From assembly GCA_003646705.1 (NCBI GenBank), contig QMLK01000012.1, positions 1 to 12,138 of the forward strand: a stretch of DNA of 12,138 bases. Direction: 5' to 3'. Shown in pieces: positions 6,654-12,138 of the stretch. Source of the stretch: Deltaproteobacteria bacterium. GTDB lineage: Bacteria; Desulfobacterota; B13-G15. The position numbers and the translations under genes were made by a program. Within the stretch, counting starts at the first letter, position 1; each line of letters starts with the position of its first letter. The notes beneath the pieces are model-generated. The model ran no database searches. It was not told where the DNA came from and worked only from the letters and a program-made list of their open reading frames with translations.

Positions 6654-8741
6654 ATGGCTTCCTATCGTTTGGGCTGCGACATCGGCGGTACCTTCACCGA
6701 CTTCGTCTTGGTGGATGACTCTACGGGCGAGATCCGCATCAACAAGTGCCTGACCACCCCAGCTGACCCCTCGGAGGCGGTGGAGACGGGGGTCCGCCAG
6801 CTCCTGGAGAGCACCCAGGACTTTATGCCCCACCTCACCGAGATCATCCATGGGACCACCTTGGTGATCAACGCCATCATCGAGCGCAAGGGGGCCAAGA
6901 CCGGCCTTATCACCACCAAGGGGTTCAAGGACGTGCTGGAGCTCGGAAGGGAGCTCAGGTATGACGCCTACGACATCTTCGCCGAGTACCCTGAGCCCCT
7001 GGTGCCGAGGCCCCTAAGGATGGAGGTGGACGAGAGGGTCTACAGCGATGGCCGAGTGCTCAAGCCCCTCAAGGAGGATGAGGTGAGGGAGGTGCTCGGG
7101 GCCTTGCTCGATCAGGGGATCCAGTCGCTGGCGGTCTGCCTCATCAACTCCTTCGAGAACCCCGTGCATGAGTTGAAGATAAAGGAGATCGTCACGCGCG
7201 AGGCCCCGGATCTGTTCCTCTCCATCTCCTACGACGTGCTGCCCCAGATCCGCGAATACGAACGCACCTCCACCACCGTGGCCAACGCCTACGTGAAGCC
7301 CATAACCGCCCGTTACCTCAAGAAGCTCCAGGATCGCCTCCAAGGGCTAGGCTTCAAGGGCCGTCTCTTCATCATGCTCTCCTCAGGGGGCATCACCTCC
7401 GTGGAGACGGCCCGGGAGTTCCCCGTGAGGATCATCGAGTCGGGGCCCACAGCGGCTGTGATCGCCGCCCAGTACTACGGCAAGATGTTCAACCTACCGG
7501 ACATCTTCTGCTTCGACATGGGCGGGACCACCGCCAAGAGCTGCCTCATACAGAAGGGGCAGGCCGGGCTGGTCTCCACCTTCGAGGTGGGGAGGGTCCA
7601 GCGCTTCAAGAAAGGCTCAGGGCTCCCCATCCAGGTCCCCGTGGTCGACCTGATGGAGATAGGTGCAGGGGGCGGAAGCATCGCCCGTATAAGCAAGATG
7701 GGCCTCCTTCAAGTGGGGCCCGAGAGCGCGGGGGCCGACCCGGGGCCGGTCTGTTACGGCCTTGGAGGCACAGAGCCCACGGTGACCGATGCCGACCTGG
7801 TGCTAGGGTACCTGGACCCGAACTACTTCCTCGGCGGGGCGATGAAGCTCGACAAGCCCGCTGCGGAGCGTGCCATCGAGGAACGGGTGGCCAGACCCCT
7901 TGGCACGAGCCTCATCGAAGCCGCCTTCGGGATCCACGACCTCATTAACGAGACCATGGCCGCCGCGGCCAAGACCCACATCGCTGAAAAGGGCGGCAAC
8001 CCCAACATCGTCACCATCGTCGCCTTCGGCGGCGCGGGGCCCGTCCATGCCTATGGCCTGGCCAAGAAGATCGGGGCCCCCAGGATACTGGTGCCACCCC
8101 TGGCCGGGGTGGGCTCAGCCCTGGGCTTCTTCACTGCCCCCATGTCCTTCGACCTGGCCAGAAGCCACAAGGTGTCGCTGGAGGAGGCCGACTTCTCCAC
8201 CATCGAGCGGATCTTCCAAGAGCTCCAGGCAGAGGGTGCCGCCACCCTGAAGAGCGCCCGTGAGGGTGAGGAGGTGATCTTCGAGCGGTCCCTGGACATG
8301 AGGTTTGTGGGTCAGGGCGCCGAGACCAACGTCCCCATAGACAACAGGCCCTTTACGGAGTGGAAGAAGGAGGAGATCAGGCAGCTCTTTGACGAGCACT
8401 ACGAGCGCCTCTACGGCCGAACCTATCCCGAGACCCCCGTGGAGTTCGTCACCTTCAGGCTGAGGGCGAGGCTGCCGGATCGCCCCTTCAAGCTGCCCAA
8501 GCTCGAGGTCGGCACGGCCTCCCTCGAGGAGGCCAAAAAGGGCCAGCGGCCGGCCTTCTCCCTGCTGAAGAGGGAGTTCATCCCCTTCTCGGTCTACGAC
8601 CGCTACAAGCTCTTCCCCGGGGCCGAGATAGAGGGACCGGCCATCATCGAGGAGAGGGAGTCCACCATCGTGGTGGGAGAAGACGCCAAGGCTCGCGTGG
8701 ACGATTACGGTTTTGTATGGATAGAGTTCAGGGGGGATTAA
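6654..8741 (+). CDS. HyuA-family ATP-dependent hydantoinase/oxoprolinase/lactamase (or carboxylase) subunit A
   Basis: ATP-binding subunit of the superfamily that includes N-methylhydantoinase A, 5-oxoprolinase, caprolactamase and the large acetone/acetophenone carboxylase subunits. It would phosphorylate the carbonyl of a cyclic amide or ketone so that its HyuB partner can hydrolyse or carboxylate it. It has 695 residues, the usual length. The actin-like ATPase fold shows its phosphate loops: D9-I-G-G-T-F-T-D16, HGTTLVINAIIERKGA, F287-D-M-G-G-T-T-A-K295 and F458-G-G-A-G-P-V-H-A466. REYERTSTTVANAYV is also a family hallmark. The C-terminal region ends in a beta-rich domain (EGPAIIEERESTIVV). 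ATG is preceded by GAGGAGGGG at 6641-6649. The stop lies one base before hyuB. Substrate cannot be read from sequence. Confidence 0.92.
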   Translation: MASYRLGCDIGGTFTDFVLVDDSTGEIRINKCLTTPADPSEAVETGVRQLLESTQDFMPHLTEIIHGTTLVINAIIERKGAKTGLITTKGFKDVLELGRELRYDAYDIFAEYPEPLVPRPLRMEVDERVYSDGRVLKPLKEDEVREVLGALLDQGIQSLAVCLINSFENPVHELKIKEIVTREAPDLFLSISYDVLPQIREYERTSTTVANAYVKPITARYLKKLQDRLQGLGFKGRLFIMLSSGGITSVETAREFPVRIIESGPTAAVIAAQYYGKMFNLPDIFCFDMGGTTAKSCLIQKGQAGLVSTFEVGRVQRFKKGSGLPIQVPVVDLMEIGAGGGSIARISKMGLLQVGPESAGADPGPVCYGLGGTEPTVTDADLVLGYLDPNYFLGGAMKLDKPAAERAIEERVARPLGTSLIEAAFGIHDLINETMAAAAKTHIAEKGGNPNIVTIVAFGGAGPVHAYGLAKKIGAPRILVPPLAGVGSALGFFTAPMSFDLARSHKVSLEEADFSTIERIFQELQAEGAATLKSAREGEEVIFERSLDMRFVGQGAETNVPIDNRPFTEWKKEEIRQLFDEHYERLYGRTYPETPVEFVTFRLRARLPDRPFKLPKLEVGTASLEEAKKGQRPAFSLLKREFIPFSVYDRYKLFPGAEIEGPAIIEERESTIVVGEDAKARVDDYGFVWIEFRGD

Positions 8742-8742
8742 G

Positions 8743-10464
8743 ATGGGCAGAAAGTTCGATCCCATAACGCTGGAGATCCTTTGGAGGAGATTGATCTCCA
8801 TCGTGGACGAGGCAGATGCCTCTGTGGCCCGCACCGCCTTCTCGAGCCTCCTGCGGGACGCCCACGACTACACCTGCATGTTCACCGACCGCTATGGCCG
8901 TGAGCTCGCCCAGGGGACCTTCTGCACCCCGGGCCAGGCCGGGGCCATGGCCCTGGGGGTGAAGAAGATCATCCACCACTTCCCCTCGGAGGAGTACCGG
9001 CCAGGGGACGTGATCATAGTGAACGACCCCTGGCTCCTGGCGGGACATCTGAACGACATCTGCGTACTGAGCCCCATCTTCTACAAGGGAGAACTGGTGG
9101 CCTTCACCGCCTGTGTCTTTCACCACTCGGACATCGGCGGTAGGGTCTCCTCGGACAACCGCGAGGTCCACGAAGAGGGGCTCTTCATCCCGCCCATAAA
9201 GCTCTACGAGGCTGGAAAGCTCAACGAGGCCGTCACGGAGATGATCCGTTGGAACGTCCGAACCCCTGAGCAGGTGATCGGGGACATCCGCAGCCAGGTG
9301 GCGGCCAACCACGTCTGCTCGGAGAAGATCGTCGAGATGATGAAGGAGGAGGGGCTCGAGGACCTGGACGACCTGGCCTCCGAGATCATCAGCCGCACCG
9401 AGGACAGCATGCGCCGCGCCATCTCCAAGATCCCCGATGGGGTCTACCCCTACGAGGGGTTGATAGAGGGGGCGGGGGGACGTGAGGACATAACCATAAG
9501 GCTCAAGGTGGAGGTCAAGGGGAGCGACATCAACGTCGACTTCACCGGCACCTCCCCCCAGGTCAACTGGGGAGGAAACGTGGTCTACAACTTCACCTAC
9601 GCCTACGTCTTCATGGCCATAAAGAGCGCCATGGACCCCGACATCCCCATCAACGAGGGCTCCACCCGCCCCGTGAAGGTGACCGCCCCGGAGGGCACGG
9701 TGGTCAACTGCAAGTTCCCAGCGGCGGTGGCAGCCCGCATGCAGATAGGCCACTTCATGACGGAGATGGTCTTCCGGGCCCTGGCGGAGGCCATCCCCGA
9801 CAGGGTCATCGCCCCCTGCGGCGGCACCCCCGCCCAGACCAACATCTTCTACGGCCGCAGACACGACGGCAGTCCCTGGCTCACCATGATCATCCGCGGC
9901 GGGGGGATGGGCGCCAGCAGCAAGCAGGACGGCCACCACTGCGCGATCTTCCCCGCCAACGGGGCCAACACCCCGGTGGAGATCTTCGAGAGCGACACGC
10001 CGCTGCTAGTCCTTGAGCGGAAGCTCATCACCGACTCCGGTGGCCCTGGAAGGATGCGGGGAGGGCTCGGCAGGACCATGGTCATCAAGGTGCCTGATGA
10101 CGAGTACGCCCCTCAGCCTCCGGTGACGGTGGCCATCCAAGCGGGCCGCTACAAGTACCCCCCCGAGGGGCTCTTCGGCGGGAGGCCTGGGGCCCGGGCT
10201 CAGTTCCTAGTGAACGGCGAACCGGGGGACCCGAGCGGCCTCACCTTCTGCAACCCGGGCGATGTGATGGCCTTTCACAGCGCCGGAGGTGGTGGCTACG
10301 GCGACCCCTTCGAGAGGGACCCGGAGATGGTGCGCCGAGACGTGATCTACGGCTACGTGAGCCCCGAACGGGCCAGGGAGGACTACGGGGTGGTGATAGA
10401 CCCCAAGACCTACGAGATCGACTACGAGGCCACCGAGAGGCTGAGGCGCGGCAGGAGGGGCTGA
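8743..10464 (+). CDS. HyuB-family subunit of ATP-dependent hydantoinase/oxoprolinase/lactamase (or carboxylase)
   Basis: Partner of the HyuA protein encoded one base upstream; expected to act on the phosphorylated intermediate. It has 573 residues, as usual for HyuB. Landmarks in order: FDPITLEILWRRL at the N-terminus, N94-D-P-W97 with G101-H102 and N104-D105, H127-H-S-D130-I-G-G, the GGNVVYNFTYA region, the CGGTP segment, D431-S-G-G-P-G-R and the C-terminal A514-G-G-G-G-Y-G-D-P522. The His/Asp motifs are the likely metal or catalytic residues. No third small subunit gene follows, unlike acetone and acetophenone carboxylase operons, which slightly favours a hydrolase. The start ATG is preceded by a G-rich ribosome site lying within the end of hyuA. 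Confidence 0.92.
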   Translation: MGRKFDPITLEILWRRLISIVDEADASVARTAFSSLLRDAHDYTCMFTDRYGRELAQGTFCTPGQAGAMALGVKKIIHHFPSEEYRPGDVIIVNDPWLLAGHLNDICVLSPIFYKGELVAFTACVFHHSDIGGRVSSDNREVHEEGLFIPPIKLYEAGKLNEAVTEMIRWNVRTPEQVIGDIRSQVAANHVCSEKIVEMMKEEGLEDLDDLASEIISRTEDSMRRAISKIPDGVYPYEGLIEGAGGREDITIRLKVEVKGSDINVDFTGTSPQVNWGGNVVYNFTYAYVFMAIKSAMDPDIPINEGSTRPVKVTAPEGTVVNCKFPAAVAARMQIGHFMTEMVFRALAEAIPDRVIAPCGGTPAQTNIFYGRRHDGSPWLTMIIRGGGMGASSKQDGHHCAIFPANGANTPVEIFESDTPLLVLERKLITDSGGPGRMRGGLGRTMVIKVPDDEYAPQPPVTVAIQAGRYKYPPEGLFGGRPGARAQFLVNGEPGDPSGLTFCNPGDVMAFHSAGGGGYGDPFERDPEMVRRDVIYGYVSPERAREDYGVVIDPKTYEIDYEATERLRRGRRG

Positions 10465-10487
10465 GGGGACCCTTGGGGGGATTACGA

Positions 10488-10507
10488 GGGACGCCCGAGG
10501 GCGCCCC
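10488..10507 (+). other. Possible RNA hairpin between hyuB and the CoA ligase gene
   Basis: In the 67-base gap, the largest in the window, GGGACGCC (10488-10495) and GGCGCCCC (10500-10507) can pair around a CGAG loop with one A-C mismatch. No T-run follows, so it is not a standard intrinsic terminator. It might cap or stabilise mRNA segments, or be chance in GC-rich DNA. The ligase ribosome site AGAGGAGGG lies downstream at 10518-10526. Confidence 0.35.
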
Positions 10508-10531
10508 ATTAGAACCAAGAGGAGGGCCGAG

Positions 10532-11824
10532 ATGCAGAGGAGGACCTTTTACCCAGACATAAAGTCAAAGGAGGAGCTCGAGGAGATCCAGCTCCAAGGG
10601 CTCAAGTGGACGGTGAGGCACGCCTACGAGGGCTCGGACTTCTACCGGCAGCGGTTCGAGGAGGCGGGGGTGAGCCCCGATGACATCAAGACCCTGGAGG
10701 ACATCCGCAAGCTCCCCTTCACCACCGCCCAGGACCTGCGAGACGGTTACCCCTTCCCCTTGCGGGCGGTCCCCTTTGAGAAGATCGTCAGGATCCACGC
10801 CTCCTCCGGCACCACGGGCAAGCGGAAGGTCCTCTGCTACACCCAGAAGGACATAGACGACTGGTTGGATATGTTCGCTCGCTGCTACGAGACGGCGGGC
10901 CTCACCCCCGAGGATCGGGTCCAGATCGCCGTGGGCTACGGGGTCTGGACCGCAGGGGTGGGCTTTCAGCTCGGCTGTGAACGCCTCGGGGCCATGGCCA
11001 TCCCCATAGGGCCGGGCAACATCGACATGCAGTGCCAATTCCTGGAGGACTTCCAGTCCACGGCCCTCTGCTGCACTGCCTCCATGGCGCTTCTCATGGC
11101 CGAGGAGGTCGACCGCAGGGGGCTGAGGGACAGGATCAGCCTCAAGAAGGTGATCTTCGGCTCGGAGCGCTCATCTGAGGCCATGCGCCGGAAGATCAAG
11201 GAGCTGCTGGGCGTCGAGGACATCTTCGACATCACGGGGCTCACCGAGCTCTACGGGCCCGGGGCGGGGATCGACTGCCCCAAACACGAAGGGATCCACT
11301 ACTGGGCCGACTATTACATCCTGGAGCTGCTCGACCCGGAGACCCTGGAGCCCGTCCCCCCAGGGGAGGTGGGGGAGATGGTGGTCACCACCCTGAAGAA
11401 GGAGGCCGCCCCCCTGATCCGCTACCGCACCCGGGACCTCACCCGGCTCATCCCCCACCCCTGCTCCTGTGGGAGCATCTTTCCCATGCACGACAGGATC
11501 CTCGGGCGCTCCGACGACATGTTCATCATCCGCGGGGTGAACGTCTACCCGAGCCACATCGACGAGATCATCTCGGGCTTCGCCGAGGTGGGCAGCGAGT
11601 ACCAGATCATCCTCGAACGCGGCGCAGATGGCAAGGACTACATGACCCTGAAGGTGGAACGGGAGAGGGGACTGGACCCCGCCCGCGACGAGGAGGTGGC
11701 CGGGCGGATCGCCGAAGAGATCAAGAAGAGGGTGTTGGTGAGCTGTCGGGTCCAGATCGTGGACTACGGATCTCTGCCCCGCACCGAGCGCAAGTCCAAG
11801 CGAGTCTTCGACTACAGGGAGTAG
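10532..11824 (+). CDS. PaaK-family (phenylacetate-CoA ligase-like) acyl/aryl-CoA ligase
   Basis: AMP-forming ligase that activates a carboxylic acid to its CoA thioester in the cytoplasm. It has 430 residues, the size of PaaK and shorter than ordinary acyl-CoA synthetases. ATP motif: S91-S-G-T-T-G-K97. T235-G-L-T-E-L-Y-G242 lies in the middle, RYRTRD with D302 is the adenosine ribose site, and GRSDDMFIIRGVNVYPSHID marks the hinge and C-terminal domain. A late Lys-rich LPRTERKSKR carries the candidate catalytic Lys. Near Y136 the pocket segment reads GYGVWTAGVGF, with Trp139 where characterised phenylacetate ligases have Phe (GYGLFTGGLG), so phenylacetate is not assured. Candidate substrates are the acid released by HyuAB or an aromatic acid. 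It has its own ribosome site after a 67-base gap and ends 4 bases before the next gene. Confidence 0.9.
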   Translation: MQRRTFYPDIKSKEELEEIQLQGLKWTVRHAYEGSDFYRQRFEEAGVSPDDIKTLEDIRKLPFTTAQDLRDGYPFPLRAVPFEKIVRIHASSGTTGKRKVLCYTQKDIDDWLDMFARCYETAGLTPEDRVQIAVGYGVWTAGVGFQLGCERLGAMAIPIGPGNIDMQCQFLEDFQSTALCCTASMALLMAEEVDRRGLRDRISLKKVIFGSERSSEAMRRKIKELLGVEDIFDITGLTELYGPGAGIDCPKHEGIHYWADYYILELLDPETLEPVPPGEVGEMVVTTLKKEAAPLIRYRTRDLTRLIPHPCSCGSIFPMHDRILGRSDDMFIIRGVNVYPSHIDEIISGFAEVGSEYQIILERGADGKDYMTLKVERERGLDPARDEEVAGRIAEEIKKRVLVSCRVQIVDYGSLPRTERKSKRVFDYRE

Positions 11825-11828
11825 GGCC

Positions 11829-12138
11829 ATGGTCAGGTACGACTACTTGAAGGCACGTTCCGTGAAGGAGGCCATCGGGTGGCTCAAGGAATACGGCTCC
11901 CGGGCCATGCTGATCGCCGGGGGTACCGACGTGATGGTCGGGATCAAGCAAGGGAAGTTCGCCCCGGAGGTCCTCATCTCCCTGCGGGGGATAGAGGAGC
12001 TCAGCTACATCCGCCCTGAGGACCAACGGCTCAAGATCGGGGCTCTCACCACCCACAGGCAACTCGAGCGCTCCGAACTCATAAGGGAGCGCTTCGGGGC
12101 CCTGGCCGATGCGGTCCAGAACCTGGGCTCGGTCCAGA
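11829..12138 (+). CDS. FAD-binding medium subunit of a CO-dehydrogenase/xanthine-dehydrogenase-type molybdenum hydroxylase, N-terminal part
   Basis: Start of the flavin subunit (CoxM/HcrB/HbaD family) of a molybdenum hydroxylase or 4-hydroxybenzoyl-CoA reductase-like enzyme; it passes electrons between the iron-sulfur subunit and an acceptor. The first 103 residues are present; full proteins have about 280-300. The FAD pyrophosphate motif is L28-I-A-G-G-T-D34, followed by LISLRGIEELSYI, LKIGALTTH and QNLGSVQ just before the window ends, where family members continue to a GGN motif. The start ATG lies 4 bases after the ligase stop, with AGGGAG overlapping the ligase end. The family can act on CO, aromatics, N-heterocycles or aryl-CoA; the company of CoA ligase and HyuAB genes suggests a heterocyclic or aromatic substrate. 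The small and large subunits are expected downstream. Confidence 0.9.
   Translation, partial: MVRYDYLKARSVKEAIGWLKEYGSRAMLIAGGTDVMVGIKQGKFAPEVLISLRGIEELSYIRPEDQRLKIGALTTHRQLERSELIRERFGALADAVQNLGSVQ

Noticed and set aside
8728..9939. Long open frame of 403 codons on the minus strand
   Set aside because: It lies fully opposite hyuB, whose motifs are complete. The translation is low in complexity, rich in Gly, Asp, Val, His and Leu, with no family motif: a typical shadow in GC-rich DNA.
1..12138. Search for tRNA, rRNA, CRISPR repeats, insertion sequences and attachment sites
   Set aside because: Nothing seen: coding density is nearly complete, there are no regularly spaced repeats, transposase motifs or terminal inverted repeats, and gaps are too short for RNA genes.

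Overview
The window is a GC-rich, gene-dense stretch carrying eleven protein genes, all on the + strand. Gaps are only a few bases, several stop and start codons overlap, and the two end genes are cut by the window edges. It reads as one long catabolic operon, or two joined end to end. Strong Shine-Dalgarno sequences, a FadR-type GntR regulator and a FixABCX-like module point to a bacterium. Frequent AGG and ATA codons and Glu/Lys/Arg-rich proteins would fit a thermophile or a deep anaerobic lineage, but I cannot name a taxon from the sequence. No RNA gene, mobile element, CRISPR array or convincing terminator was seen.

Left part (1-3883) is an electron-transfer block. It holds the C-terminal part of an acyl-CoA dehydrogenase, both ETF subunits (beta then alpha), a FixC-type flavoprotein and a FixX-type two-cluster ferredoxin. 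The order etfB-etfA-fixC-fixX matches fixABCX. Electrons from acyl-CoA oxidation would pass to ETF and then through FixC/FixX to quinone, or be bifurcated.

Middle part (3876-6627) holds a GntR/FCD regulator overlapping fixX, then a split B12-dependent acyl-CoA mutase: a stand-alone cobalamin-binding subunit followed 2 bases later by the catalytic subunit. The catalytic subunit belongs to the methylmalonyl-CoA mutase family, but several pocket motifs differ from the classical enzyme, so its substrate is open.

Right part (6654-12138) holds a HyuA/HyuB pair (ATP-dependent hydantoinase, oxoprolinase or lactamase, or acetone/acetophenone carboxylase superfamily), a PaaK-type CoA ligase, and the start of the FAD subunit of a CO-dehydrogenase-like molybdenum hydroxylase.

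Inference: the locus looks like a pathway for an unidentified (possibly aromatic, N-heterocyclic or lactam) compound. The steps would be hydroxylation by the molybdenum enzyme, ATP-driven ring opening or carboxylation by HyuAB, CoA activation by the PaaK homologue, carbon-skeleton rearrangement by the B12 mutase, and oxidation by the dehydrogenase with ETF and FixCX. The order of steps and the substrate are guesses; the family assignments are solid.
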